NCBI RefSeq assembly: GCF_000218545.1 | Contig: NC_015671.1 | Location: 806,001 to 870,000 of the forward strand | DNA length: 64,000 nucleotides | Direction of reading: 5' to 3' | From: Cellulomonas gilvus ATCC 13127 | GTDB taxonomy: Bacteria > Actinomycetota > Actinomycetes > Actinomycetales > Cellulomonadaceae | Shown here: in pieces, positions 45,694-54,017 of the stretch | Layout: the number at the start of each line of letters is the position of its first letter | How positions within the stretch are numbered: the first letter of the stretch is position 1 | The notes under the pieces: generated by a model | Told to the model about the DNA's origin: nothing | Seen by the model: only the letters and a program-made list of their open reading frames with translations | The model's database searches: none | Made by a program: the position numbers and the translations under genes

Positions 45694-46191
45694 TCAGCGG
45701 TAGTTGACGAACTGGAGCGCGGCGTCGACGTCCGCGCCCTTGAGCAGCGCGATCGCGGTCTGCAGGTCGTCACGGCTCTTGCTCGTCACGCGCAGCTCGT
45801 CGCCCTGGATCTGCGTCTTGACGCCCTTGGGGCCCTCGTCGCGCAGGATCTTGGCGAGCTGCTTGGCGATCTCCGTGGACAGCCCCTCCTTGATGCTGGC
45901 CGCGAGCCGGTACTCCTTGCCCGAGGGCTTGGGCTCGCCGTCGCCCGTGTCGAGCGACTTGAGCGAGATGCCGCGCTTGATCAGCTTCGACTGGAACACG
46001 TCGAGGACCGCGAGCACGCGGTCGGACGAGTTCGCGACCATGAGGATCGACTCACCGCTCCACGCGATGGATGCGCCCACGCCCTTGAAGTCGTAGCGCT
46101 GCGCGATCTCCTTGACCGCCTGGTTCAGCGCGTTGTCGACCTCCTGCCGGTCGACCTTGCTGACGACGTCGAACGACGAGTCGCTCGCCAT
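45694..46191 (-). CDS. yajQ: YajQ-family nucleotide-binding protein
   Basis: 165 residues, the standard length of this family, beginning with [18 protein letters not shown] and ending with the typical QFVNYR. Two ferredoxin-like folds; some homologues bind cyclic-di-GMP (for example XC_3703 of Xanthomonas), others nucleotides or tRNA. The ATG follows AAGGGGTGGC. Monocistronic, convergent with htpX. Confidence 0.95.
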   Translation of the reverse strand: MASDSSFDVVSKVDRQEVDNALNQAVKEIAQRYDFKGVGASIAWSGESILMVANSSDRVLAVLDVFQSKLIKRGISLKSLDTGDGEPKPSGKEYRLAASIKEGLSTEIAKQLAKILRDEGPKGVKTQIQGDELRVTSKSRDDLQTAIALLKGADVDAALQFVNYR

Positions 46192-46412
46192 GTGCCACCC
46201 CTTCGGATCCGTTGCCCACCGGTGCGCCGGCGCCGCCCGGGTCTCCCGGTGCGCGCGCGGTGCGTGCGGGCTGGTCGCCCGCCCGGCCGTCCACCCCGTG
46301 CCCGCCGTTTTCTCGACTGGCCACGAGTGTTGCTATCCTTCCACGGCACGCTGCGCGAGCGGCGGTCGGGGTCCTGGTGACCCGGGCCGCGGGTCGGCGG
46401 CGGCACCACCCT

Positions 46413-46494
46413 GGCGGGTTACCCGAGCGGCCAAAGGGGGCTGACTGTAAATCAGCTGGCACAGCCTACGGGGGTTCGAATCCCTCACCCGCCA
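46413..46494 (+). tRNA. tRNA-Tyr (anticodon GTA)
   Basis: 82 bases. Acceptor GGCGGGT pairs with ACCCGCC, discriminator A; anticodon arm GCTGA-CTGTAAA-TCAGC with GTA at 46,447-46,449; T arm GGTTCGAATCC. It has the long variable arm of class II tRNAs, as expected for bacterial tRNA-Tyr. The CCA end is not encoded. A TATCCT -10-like element lies at 46,334. Confidence 0.97.
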
Positions 46495-46505
46495 CGCATG
46501 TCGAC

Positions 46506-46531
46506 GGGGCGTTCCTCACGGGGAGCGCCCC
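46506..46531 (+). terminator. Hairpin after tRNA-Tyr
   Basis: GGGGCGTTCCT and GGGAGCGCCCC pair over 11 bp with two G-U wobbles around CACG, 11 bases past the tRNA, followed by CTTCGTCGTC. Confidence 0.6.
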
Positions 46532-46707
46532 TTCGTCGTCCCACGTGGACCCCCTCACCGCGACGCGCACCGGGACCGAGGTCCGTCGTCGCGGGGCTCC
46601 GCCGGGCGTAGGCCGGGAGGTGAGACGCGTCACGACCGGCGCACGTCCGGGCGCCGGAGCATCGGGCGCCGACGGCCCGGCACGCGTGCCGGGGGAGGGG
46701 AGTCGTC

Positions 46708-47466
46708 ATGACCACCACCAGCACGAGCGGGCGCGCGGGTCGGCTCGAGGGCAAGGTCGCGATCGTCACCGGCGCGGCGCGCGGCATGGGGGAGGCGGAT
46801 GCGCGACGCCTCGTCGCGGAGGGTGCGCACGTCGTCGTGGCGGACGTGCTGGACGACGAAGGACGGCAGGTCGCGGACGCGCTGGGCGACGCGGCCGTCT
46901 ACGTGCACCTGGACGTGGCCGACGAGACGTCGTGGGAGCACGCGATGTCCGTCGCGCACGAGCGGTTCGGACCCGTGGACGTGCTCGTCAACAACGCGGG
47001 CATCCTGGCGCAGGGGCCGGTCGACCAGACCGACCCGGCGACGTTCCGGCACGTCCTCGACGTCAACCTGACCGGCGTGTTCCTGGGCATCCGGGCGGTC
47101 GTGCCGGACATGCGGGAGCGCGGCGGCTCGATCGTCAACATCTCGTCCGCCGCGGGGCTGGTGGGGATGCAGGGGCTGGGTGCGTACGCGTCGTCGAAGT
47201 GGGGCGTCCGCGGTCTGACCAAGTGCGCGGCGCTCGACCTGGGCCGCCACGGCATCCGGGTCAACTCGATCCACCCGGGTGCCATCCGCACGCCGATGGC
47301 CGCGGGGGTCACCGACGCGGACCTCGCGCACCAGGCGCTGCCGCGGGTGGGCGAGCCCGACGAGATCGCGGCCGTGGTCGCGTTCCTCGCGAGCGACGAC
47401 GCGTCCGACATGACGGGCGCCGAGCTCGCCGTCGACGGGGGGATGGTGCTGGGCGCCACGGCCTGA
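46708..47466 (+). CDS. Short-chain dehydrogenase/reductase (SDR)
   Basis: 252 residues, classical SDR. The cofactor motif TGAARGMG is near residue 21, NNAG near residue 93, catalytic Ser in NISSAAG and YASSK as the YxxxK motif. Asp in VVADVL after the second strand suggests preference for NAD over NADP. Closest by eye to 3-alpha/20-beta-hydroxysteroid dehydrogenase-like SDRs, but the substrate cannot be assigned. The ATG follows GGGGGAGGGG. A stand-alone gene between tRNA-Tyr and tRNA-Thr. Confidence 0.9.
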   Translation: MTTTSTSGRAGRLEGKVAIVTGAARGMGEADARRLVAEGAHVVVADVLDDEGRQVADALGDAAVYVHLDVADETSWEHAMSVAHERFGPVDVLVNNAGILAQGPVDQTDPATFRHVLDVNLTGVFLGIRAVVPDMRERGGSIVNISSAAGLVGMQGLGAYASSKWGVRGLTKCAALDLGRHGIRVNSIHPGAIRTPMAAGVTDADLAHQALPRVGEPDEIAAVVAFLASDDASDMTGAELAVDGGMVLGATA

Positions 47467-47582
47467 CCGGGGCGGCGCACCGCGGCCGGAGCCTCCGGGG
47501 CGGGTGCGGCGCGCGGTCGCGCGGGGCGTCGGCGGACCCGATTTCGCAGGCGCCCCGGTGGCCGTGTAGCCTGTTCCGCGCT

Positions 47583-47655
47583 GCCCCGATAGCTCAGTCG
47601 GCAGAGCGTCTCCATGGTAAGGAGAAGGTCAAGGGTTCGATTCCCTTTCGGGGCT
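47583..47655 (+). tRNA. tRNA-Thr (anticodon GGT)
   Basis: 73 bases. Acceptor GCCCCGA pairs with TCGGGGC, discriminator T; anticodon arm TCTCC-ATGGTAA-GGAGA with GGT at 47,616-47,618; T arm AGGGTTCGATTCCCT. TAGCCT at 47,567 is a plausible -10 element 10 bases upstream. CCA not encoded. Confidence 0.96.
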
Positions 47656-47665
47656 CTGTGGTGTG

Positions 47666-47697
47666 TCTCGGGGTGCGGCTGCGGTCGCACCCCGAGA
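47666..47697 (+). terminator. 12-bp hairpin between tRNA-Thr and tRNA-Met
   Basis: TCTCGGGGTGCG and its exact reverse complement surround an 8-base loop, between the two tRNA genes. It may terminate the tRNA-Thr transcript or serve as a processing signal. Confidence 0.55.
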
Positions 47698-47705
47698 TCG
47701 CCCGA

Positions 47706-47779
47706 GGCGGGGTAGCTCAGTTGGTGAGAGCGCACGACTCATAATCGTGAGGTCGCGGGTTCGAACCCCGCTCCCGCTA
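47706..47779 (+). tRNA. tRNA-Met (anticodon CAT, elongator type)
   Basis: 74 bases. Acceptor GGCGGGG against TCCCGCT with G-U pairs at both ends, discriminator A; anticodon arm CACGA-CTCATAA-TCGTG with CAT at 47,740-47,742; T arm GCGGGTTCGAACCCCGC. It lacks the three G-C pairs at the base of the anticodon stem that mark initiator tRNA, so it is read as elongator. It precedes rpmG, a common actinobacterial arrangement. Confidence 0.93.
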
Positions 47780-47864
47780 CAGCCTGTATTTCCTGGCGTG
47801 CGTCGGCCGGCGCACCGCTGATCACATTCGCTAGCGCCGTGGTGGCGCGAGAGGTGGCAAGACC

Positions 47865-48035
47865 ATGGCCAGCAAGAGCTCGGACGTTCGCCCCAAGATC
47901 ACGCTCGCCTGCACGGAGTGCAAGGAGCGGAACTACATCACCAAGAAGAACCGTCGGAACGACCCCGACCGTCTCGAGATGAAGAAGTTCTGCCCGCGCG
48001 AGAACCGCCACACGCTGCACCGCGAGACCCGCTGA
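47865..48035 (+). CDS. rpmG: 50S ribosomal protein L33
   Basis: 56 residues, complete. Starts [16 protein letters not shown] and ends RHTLHRETR, typical for actinobacterial L33. The first zinc pair CTEC is present, but the second reads FCPRENRH, so the second Cys of the usual CPxC pair is missing and only three of four zinc ligands remain. The ATG follows GAGAGGTGGC. Between tRNA-Met and a MaoC-type dehydratase gene that starts eight bases after its stop. Confidence 0.95.
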   Translation: MASKSSDVRPKITLACTECKERNYITKKNRRNDPDRLEMKKFCPRENRHTLHRETR

Positions 48036-48043
48036 CCCTGGCG

Positions 48044-48493
48044 ATGCCGGTCGACACCGGGTACGCGGGGCGGCAGTACCCGCCCACGGCGGCGTTCGAG
48101 GTCGGACGCGAGCACCTGCGGTCGTTCGCGGCCGCGGTCGGCGCCCAGCACCCCGCGCACACCGACCTCGAGGCAGCCCGGGCGCTGGGTCACGCGGACG
48201 TCGTCGCGCCCCCCACGTTCGCCGTGGTCGTGGCGCAGCGCGCCGAGGCGCAGCTGTTCGAGGACCCTGCCGCGGGCATCGACTTCAGCCGCGTCGTCCA
48301 CGCCGACGAGCGGTTCACGCACCACCGCCCGATCCATGCGGGTGACCGGCTGGTCACGGTGCTGCACGTCGACGCGATCGTCGAGCGTGCGGGAATGGCG
48401 ATGATCACCACGCGCGCGGAGATCGCGGCCGAGGGCGGCGAGGCCGTCGCGACGGTCGTCTCGACCCTCGCGGTCCGCCCGGAGGAGGCCTGA
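48044..48493 (+). CDS. MaoC-like hot-dog dehydratase, HadA-type (N-terminal half)
   Basis: 149 residues, FAS1-type dehydratase N-terminal-like domain. The region VGAQHPAHTDLEAARALGHADVVAPPTF and GIDFSRVVHADERFTHHRPIHAGDRL match the non-catalytic subunit that pairs with a HadB-like partner. In mycobacteria the HadAB dimer dehydrates 3-hydroxyacyl-ACP in mycolic acid synthesis; in organisms without mycolates the substrate is less clear. Start ATG is eight bases after rpmG; the stop TGA overlaps the next ATG by one base. Confidence 0.85.
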   Translation: MPVDTGYAGRQYPPTAAFEVGREHLRSFAAAVGAQHPAHTDLEAARALGHADVVAPPTFAVVVAQRAEAQLFEDPAAGIDFSRVVHADERFTHHRPIHAGDRLVTVLHVDAIVERAGMAMITTRAEIAAEGGEAVATVVSTLAVRPEEA

Positions 48494-48915
48494 TGGCCCC
48501 GCGTCTCGCCGACCTCGAGGTCGGCCAGGAGATCGCCCGTGCCGAGGTCGTCGTCGACCGTGCCCGGCTCGTCCGCTACGCCGCCGCGTCGGGCGACTTC
48601 AACCCGATCCACTGGAACGACCGCGTCGCCGTGGCCGTGGGCCTGCCCGGCGTCATCGCGCACGGCATGTGGACCATGGGCGCCGCGATCGGCCCCGTCG
48701 TCGAGTGGCTGGGTGACCCCGGCCTCGTCACGGACTACCAGGTGCGCTTCACGCGTCCCGTCCCCGTGCCGGATCCCGGCGCCGCGACGGTCGAGGTCGT
48801 CGCGGTGATCGGCGTGCTCGACGAGGCTGCGGGCACCGCGCGTGTGGACCTGACGGTGACGGTCGAGGGGCAGCGCGTGCTCGGCAAGGCGCAGGCGGTC
48901 GTCCGCCTGCACTGA
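48493..48915 (+). CDS. MaoC-like (R)-hydratase/dehydratase, HadB-type catalytic subunit
   Basis: 140 residues, hot-dog fold. The catalytic hydratase motif is intact: SGDFNPIHWND with its Asp and His, followed by GLPGVIAHGMWTMG. It should form the active site in a heterodimer with the preceding protein. TGATG junction with the upstream gene implies coupled translation. Synteny rpmG-hadA-hadB is as in Mycobacterium, but the following tRNA-Trp-secE part is displaced by 13.5 kb. Confidence 0.87.
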   Translation: MAPRLADLEVGQEIARAEVVVDRARLVRYAAASGDFNPIHWNDRVAVAVGLPGVIAHGMWTMGAAIGPVVEWLGDPGLVTDYQVRFTRPVPVPDPGAATVEVVAVIGVLDEAAGTARVDLTVTVEGQRVLGKAQAVVRLH

Positions 48916-48939
48916 CCGGGGCCCGGACGGACCCGTCGG

Positions 48940-50022
48940 TCAGGCGGGCGCCGGGCCGGTCGTCGTCCCCACCCGTAGCTCCACGGGCATGACCACGGGC
49001 GGGGGATAGGTGCCCTCGAGCAGGCGCGCCACGGACCGGCCCACCTCGGCACCCTTCTCGGCCAGCGGCTGCGCGACCGTGGTCAGCACGTCCGGTGCGA
49101 GCCACGGCAGGTCCAGGCCGTCGAAGCCCGCGACCGAGACGTCCCCCGGCACGGCCAGGCCGAGCTCGCGGGCCGCGAGCACCACACCCGACGCCAGCAG
49201 GTCCGACTGGCAGAGCACCGCCGTGGGGCGGTCCGCGCCGGACAGCAGCGCGCGGCCCGCGGCCGCACCGTGCTCGACGAGCGACGCGGGCGTCTCGTAG
49301 ACCGCCACGGGCTGCACACCCGCGTCGTACATGCCGTCCAGCCGCCGCCGCGTGATCTGCCACTGCACCTGCGCCAGGCGCTCCGCGTCGACGACACCCT
49401 CACCGCGCGTGCGGTCGAACGGGAGCGCGACGCACGCGATGCGCCGGTGCCCGAGGTCCACCAGGTGCTGGGCGACCTGCGCGATGCCCTGGCGGTCCTC
49501 GATGCCGACCGTCGCCACGTCCGGCTCGGGGATCCCCTCGACCACCACGGTCGGGACGCCCCGCCGGCGCAGGGCCGCGAGCACCGGGTCGGCGCTGCCG
49601 CTGGCCCACAGGAGCACCGCGACGTCCATCGCGGCGGACAGGACGAGCGGGTCGACGGGCGGCTCGCTCGGGTCGGTCGGGCCGGGGATCAGGAGCACGC
49701 CGAGGTTCATCTCGCCGAGCGTGCCCACGAGCCCGTCGAGCATCTGCACGGACACCGGGTCGCGGAACGACCGGCGCAGCGCGTCGCCCACGACGACGCC
49801 GACGATGCCCGAACGGCCGCTGCGCAGCTGCCGGCCGAGCGGGTTGGGACCCGAGTAGTCGAGCTCGGCGGCGGCGGCCAGGACACGCTCACGCGTCGCT
49901 GCGGCGATGGGGCCGGCGCCCGAGAAGGCGAGGGACGCTGTGGAGACCGAGACGCCGGCGGCCGCGGCGACGTCGGCGAGCGTCGTGCGCTGCGACAGCG
50001 GACACCTCCGGGTCGGGAGCAT
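48940..50022 (-). CDS. LacI-family transcriptional repressor
   Basis: 360 residues. N-terminal helix-turn-helix TLADVAAAAGVSVSTASLAF, hinge region with LGRQLRSGRSG, then a periplasmic-binding-protein-like sensor domain (GIVGVVVGDALRRSF, SVAGFDGLDLPWLAPDVLTTV). Divergent from an MFS transporter gene, with two perfect CGAATCGATTCG palindromes in between, so it most likely represses the transporters and itself in the absence of an unknown small ligand. Convergent end with the HadB-type gene. Confidence 0.93.
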   Translation of the reverse strand: MLPTRRCPLSQRTTLADVAAAAGVSVSTASLAFSGAGPIAAATRERVLAAAAELDYSGPNPLGRQLRSGRSGIVGVVVGDALRRSFRDPVSVQMLDGLVGTLGEMNLGVLLIPGPTDPSEPPVDPLVLSAAMDVAVLLWASGSADPVLAALRRRGVPTVVVEGIPEPDVATVGIEDRQGIAQVAQHLVDLGHRRIACVALPFDRTRGEGVVDAERLAQVQWQITRRRLDGMYDAGVQPVAVYETPASLVEHGAAAGRALLSGADRPTAVLCQSDLLASGVVLAARELGLAVPGDVSVAGFDGLDLPWLAPDVLTTVAQPLAEKGAEVGRSVARLLEGTYPPPVVMPVELRVGTTTGPAPA

Positions 50023-50098
50023 CGGGTGAGTTTCCCGGCGGTCGTTGCCGGGCGGTTGACGCGGTGGCCAGCGTACCCGCAGAATGTCGGGCGGTCCC

Positions 50099-50110
50099 CG
50101 AATCGATTCG
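50099..50110. promoter_or_regulatory. LacI-type operator palindrome 1
   Basis: CGAATCGATTCG, a perfect 12-bp palindrome with the central CG typical of LacI-family operators, in the divergent region between the LacI gene and the first MFS gene. Confidence 0.75.
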
Positions 50111-50131
50111 ACCGTACGTCCTGCATCGGGA

Positions 50132-50145
50132 TCGAATCGATTCGA
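50132..50145. promoter_or_regulatory. LacI-type operator palindrome 2
   Basis: TCGAATCGATTCGA, a perfect 14-bp palindrome containing the same 12-bp core as operator 1, with centres 34 bases apart (about three helical turns), which would allow both sites to be bound on one face of the helix. Confidence 0.75.
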
Positions 50146-50208
50146 CCTCGCCGATCGGCCCGCCCGCCCCGCCCTCCCGGCCCTCTCGTCCCGTTCGGAG
50201 CCCTGCCC

Positions 50209-51588
50209 GTGAACCACCGCGACCACCCCGGCCGCACCGCCCGGCCCACGCCGCCCGTCGCCGTCGTGCGGGCGCGCCTGCTCCTGCTCGGCCTGTTCGC
50301 GCTCGCCGGCATCGTGTTCTCGAGCTGGCTCGCCCGTCTGCCCACCGTGCGGGACGCGCTCGACCTGTCCACGAGCGCGCTCGGCGGGATCCTGCTCATC
50401 GGGTCGGTCGGTGCGCTCATGACCGTGACGGTCGCGGGCGTGGTCGTGCAGCGGTGGGGCAGCCGGTGGGCGCTGCTCGCGTCCACGGCGCTGCTGGCCG
50501 TCGGCTACGTGCTCATGGGCGTGGGCCCGGCGGTCGGCTCGGTGCTGGTCCTGTCCGTGGGCGTGTTCGTCAACGGCGTCTCGATCGCGCTGGGCAACGT
50601 CCCGATCAACGTCGAGTCCGCGCGCATCGAGCGCGCCCTGGGCCGCACCGTGATCCCGCAGTTCCACGCGGCGTTCTCGATCGGTGCGGTCGCGGGCTCC
50701 GCGCTCGGCGCGCTGGCCTCGCGCCACGGTCTGCCGATCGCGGTGCAGTTCAGCGCCGTGGCCGCGGTGGCGGTGGTGTGGCGGCTCGCCTCGCTGCGCG
50801 GCGTCGTGCTCCCGCCCGGCCCGTCCGACCTCCCGCGCGTCGTCGCCGCGGCCCCCACCCCGACGCCCACTGCCACGCGCACCGCCCGCGCGCGACGGCT
50901 CGGCTCGTCGCTCGACGCGTGGCGTGAGCCGCGGACGTTGCTGATCGGCGTCGTCATCATGGCCGCCGCGCTCTCCGAGGGTTCGGCCAACGACTGGCTC
51001 GCGCTCGCCGTGGTCGACGGGTTCGACCGCTCCGAGGCGGTCGGTGGTGTCGTGCTCGCGGTGTTCGTCGCCGCCATGACGGTGGTCCGGCTCGCGGGCA
51101 CGCGCCTGATCGACCGGTTCGGCCGCGTCGCGGTGCTGCGCGTCTCGGGCGTGGTCTCGGTCCTGGGCCTGCTGCTGTTCGGGTTCGCGCCCGACCTGAC
51201 GACGGCGTCGGTCGGCGTGGTCGCCTGGGGCTTCGGTGCGGCGCTGGCCGTGCCGATCGGGGTCGCTGCGGCGTCGGACGAGCCGGTGCGGGCCGCGGGC
51301 CGCGTCGCCGTCGTCTCGGCGTTCGCGTCGGTCGCGTCGATCGCGGCACCGCCGCTGCTGGGCATCGCCGCGCAGTCCATGGGCGCACGGCACGCGCTCG
51401 TGCTCATCGCGGTCGCCATGGTGGTCAGCGTGCTGCTGGCGGCCCAGGTCGCGCCGCGCACGCTGACCGACGAGCCCACCGGCCCGGTCCACGACGACGA
51501 GCCCGCCCCCGCGGCCGGCCCGGTCGCGGCCACGACCGGCCGCGACCTCGTCGGGGCGTCGGCCGCACCCGAGAGCCGCGTACCGTGA
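50209..51588 (+). CDS. MFS transporter (first of a tandem pair)
   Basis: 459 residues with about 12 hydrophobic helices and a hydrophilic central loop of about 210-240. Helix 1 segment FSSWLARLPTVRDALDLS and the middle motif GSANDWLALAVVDGF are shared with the next gene and are typical of YbjJ-like MFS proteins. Substrate unknown. GTG start; longer frames upstream would cover the operators. A charged Pro/Ala-rich tail ends the protein. The stop overlaps the second MFS gene as GTGA. Confidence 0.88.
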   Translation: MNHRDHPGRTARPTPPVAVVRARLLLLGLFALAGIVFSSWLARLPTVRDALDLSTSALGGILLIGSVGALMTVTVAGVVVQRWGSRWALLASTALLAVGYVLMGVGPAVGSVLVLSVGVFVNGVSIALGNVPINVESARIERALGRTVIPQFHAAFSIGAVAGSALGALASRHGLPIAVQFSAVAAVAVVWRLASLRGVVLPPGPSDLPRVVAAAPTPTPTATRTARARRLGSSLDAWREPRTLLIGVVIMAAALSEGSANDWLALAVVDGFDRSEAVGGVVLAVFVAAMTVVRLAGTRLIDRFGRVAVLRVSGVVSVLGLLLFGFAPDLTTASVGVVAWGFGAALAVPIGVAAASDEPVRAAGRVAVVSAFASVASIAAPPLLGIAAQSMGARHALVLIAVAMVVSVLLAAQVAPRTLTDEPTGPVHDDEPAPAAGPVAATTGRDLVGASAAPESRVP

Positions 51589-52886
51589 GCACGCCCGACC
51601 GTGACGACACCGTCCTGCAGGGAGCGCAGGTGACCGACCCCACCCCCGTCCAGCCACGCCACGGCGTGGTCACGCGAGCGTCGTTCGCGGTGTTCGCCGT
51701 GTTCTTCCTCAGCGGCTTCAACTTCGCCAGCTGGGCGTCGCGGCTGCCCGCGGTCCGGGACGGCCTCGACCTGTCGGCCGCGAGCGTCGGCATCCTGCTG
51801 CTCGTCGGCTCGGCCGGTTCGCTCGTCGCGCTGCCGCTGTCCGGCAGCATCATCGAGCGGATCGGTGCGCGCCGGACCGTGCTGTGGTTCGCGGCGCTCA
51901 ACGCGGGCGGTCTGACGCTCGCGGCGATCGGCGTCACGGTGGGCCACGTCGTCGTCACCGGTGCGGGTCTGGTCGTGTACGGCGTCGGCACCGCGGTGTG
52001 GGACGCCGCCATGAACGTCGAGGGTGCCGTGGTCGAGCAGCGGCTCGGCAGGACGGTGATGCCGCGCTACCACGCCGGATTCTCGCTGGGGACGGTCGCG
52101 GCGGCAGGCGTCGCGGCGCTCGCGGCCTGGCTGCACCTGCCGGTCGGCATCCACCTGCCCGTGGCGCTCGGCCTGTCGATCGTCGCGGTCGCCGTCGCGG
52201 TGCGCTCGTTCCTCCCGGACACGCATGCGGCCGTGCCGTCCACGCACGACGAGGACGCGGTGCCGCGCGGCGGCGGCGCACGGCGCGCGATCGCCGCGTG
52301 GCTCGAGCCCCGCACGCTGCTCATCGGGCTGGCGGTGCTCGCCGCGGCGCTGACCGAGGGTGCCGCGAACGACTGGGTGAGCCTGGCGGTCGTCGACGGC
52401 TTCGACACCCCGCACGCGGTCGGCGCCATGGCGCTGGGTCTGTTCCTCGCGTCCATGACCGGCATGCGCTGGTTCGGGACGACGCTGCTGGACCGGTACG
52501 GCCGGGTCGTCGTGCTGCGGCTGTGCGCGGCGCTCGCGCTCGTCGGGCTCGCGGTGTTCGGTCTGGCGCCCACCATGTGGCTCGCGCTGGTCGGCATCGT
52601 CGCGTGGGGTGCGGGCGCGGCGCTCGGGTTCCCCGTGGGCATGAGCGCGGCGGCGGACGACCCGCTGCGCGCCGCCGCGCGCGTGAGCGTCGTCTCGACC
52701 ATCGGCTACTCGGCGTTCCTCGCCGGCCCGCCGCTGCTCGGCCTGCTCGCCGAGCACGTGGGCTACCGGCACGCGCTGCTCGCCATCCTGGTCCCGGTCG
52801 CGCTGGGCATCCTGGTCTCGGGTGCGGCGGCCCCGCTCAAGACGGCCGGGCCCGTGCACGACGAGACCACCGCCGACCGCCCGTAG
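51585..52886 (+). CDS. MFS transporter (second of a tandem pair)
   Basis: 433 residues, about 12 helices, paralogue of the preceding gene (FASWASRLPAVRDGLDLS; GAANDWVSLAVVDGF). GTG start within the previous stop, so the pair is translationally coupled and both should answer to the LacI repressor. They could act as separate transporters or as a pair; the sequence does not tell. Ends 10 bases before murB. Confidence 0.88.
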   Translation: MSTPDRDDTVLQGAQVTDPTPVQPRHGVVTRASFAVFAVFFLSGFNFASWASRLPAVRDGLDLSAASVGILLLVGSAGSLVALPLSGSIIERIGARRTVLWFAALNAGGLTLAAIGVTVGHVVVTGAGLVVYGVGTAVWDAAMNVEGAVVEQRLGRTVMPRYHAGFSLGTVAAAGVAALAAWLHLPVGIHLPVALGLSIVAVAVAVRSFLPDTHAAVPSTHDEDAVPRGGGARRAIAAWLEPRTLLIGLAVLAAALTEGAANDWVSLAVVDGFDTPHAVGAMALGLFLASMTGMRWFGTTLLDRYGRVVVLRLCAALALVGLAVFGLAPTMWLALVGIVAWGAGAALGFPVGMSAAADDPLRAAARVSVVSTIGYSAFLAGPPLLGLLAEHVGYRHALLAILVPVALGILVSGAAAPLKTAGPVHDETTADRP

Positions 52887-52889
52887 CCT
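52884..52889 (+). promoter_or_regulatory. Candidate leaderless -10 element of murB
   Basis: TAGCCT ends seven bases before the murB ATG, with no ribosome binding site between, fitting leaderless transcription. It would let murB be expressed independently of the sugar-type LacI/MFS unit upstream. Confidence 0.45.
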
Positions 52890-52896
52890 GGACCGC

Positions 52897-54009
52897 ATGG
52901 ACGTGCGCACCTCGGGCCGGCTGGCCGACCTCACCACGCTGGGCGTCGGCGGGCCCGCGGCCCGCTACGTCGAGACGAGCACCGAGGCCGAGCTGATCGA
53001 CGCGGTCCGCACGGCGGACGAGGCGGGCGAGGCGCTGCTCGTCGTCGGGGGCGGGTCGAACCTGCTGGTGTCCGACGAGGGCTTCGACGGCGTCGTCGTG
53101 CGGGACGTGCGGACGGGGATCGAGGTGCCGGACCACTCGGCGTGCGCGGGCGTGACGTACACGGTCCCCGCGGGCACGCCGTGGGACGACGTCGTGGCGG
53201 AGGCCACGAGCCACCGCCTGTACGGCATCGAGGCGCTCTCGGGCATCCCGGGTTCGACCGGCGCGACACCCGTGCAGAACGTCGGTGCGTACGGCCAGGA
53301 GGTCGCGCAGAGCATCGCGACGGTGCGCGTGTGGGACCGCGCGCGCTCACGCGTGCGCACGCTCCCGGTGGTGGACCTGCGGTTCGGCTATCGCTCGTCG
53401 CTCCTCAAGCGCTCGATGCAGCCGGTCACGGGGACCACGGCGGACCCGCGCGACCCGGCCGACGACCGTGCGCCCTGGGGCCCGACCCCGCGGTACGTCG
53501 TGCTCGACGTGACGCTGCAGCTCCGGCAGGGCACGCTGTCGGCACCCGTCGCGTACGCCGAGCTCGCGCGCACGCTCGGGATCGCGGTCGGGGAGCGCGC
53601 GCCGCTGCCGGACGTGCGCGCCGCGGTGCTCGCGCTGCGCGCGGGCAAGGGCATGGTGCTGGACGCCGCGGACCCGGACACCCGCAGCGCGGGGTCGTTC
53701 TTCACCAACCCGATCCTCGACGCGGCCGCCGCGGCAACGCTGCCCGAGGGGGCTCCGCGGTTCCCCGCCGCGGACGGCCGCGTCAAGACGAGTGCGGCGT
53801 GGCTGATCGAGCACGCGGGCTTCGGCCGGGGCTTCGGTCTGCCGGGCCCCGCCGCGCTGTCCACCAAGCACACGCTGGCCCTGACCAACCGGGGCGCGGC
53901 GACGGCGCAGGACCTGCTCGCGCTCGCGCGCGAGGTGCGCACGGGCGTGCACGCGGCGTTCGGCGTCGAGCTCGAGCCGGAGCCGGTGCTCGTCGGCGTC
54001 ACGCTGTAG
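52897..54009 (+). CDS. murB: UDP-N-acetylenolpyruvoylglucosamine reductase
   Basis: 370 residues. FAD-binding motifs LLVVGGGSNLLVSD (about 46-59) and GIPGSTGATPVQNVGAYGQE (about 114-133), the catalytic Ser in AGSFFTNPIL and a C-terminal Glu-containing region. It reduces the enolpyruvyl group to form UDP-N-acetylmuramic acid, the second step of peptidoglycan synthesis, in the cytoplasm. Start chosen at the ATG behind TAGCCT; it gives the conserved SGRLADLTTLGVGGPA at the N-terminus. Confidence 0.95.
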   Translation: MDVRTSGRLADLTTLGVGGPAARYVETSTEAELIDAVRTADEAGEALLVVGGGSNLLVSDEGFDGVVVRDVRTGIEVPDHSACAGVTYTVPAGTPWDDVVAEATSHRLYGIEALSGIPGSTGATPVQNVGAYGQEVAQSIATVRVWDRARSRVRTLPVVDLRFGYRSSLLKRSMQPVTGTTADPRDPADDRAPWGPTPRYVVLDVTLQLRQGTLSAPVAYAELARTLGIAVGERAPLPDVRAAVLALRAGKGMVLDAADPDTRSAGSFFTNPILDAAAAATLPEGAPRFPAADGRVKTSAAWLIEHAGFGRGFGLPGPAALSTKHTLALTNRGAATAQDLLALAREVRTGVHAAFGVELEPEPVLVGVTL

Positions 54010-54017
54010 GCGCGCGG

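Noticed and set aside
47866-48034. rpmG as a broken gene because of the missing cysteine
   Set aside because: The frame, length and both ends are fully conserved, so a residue change rather than decay is the better reading.
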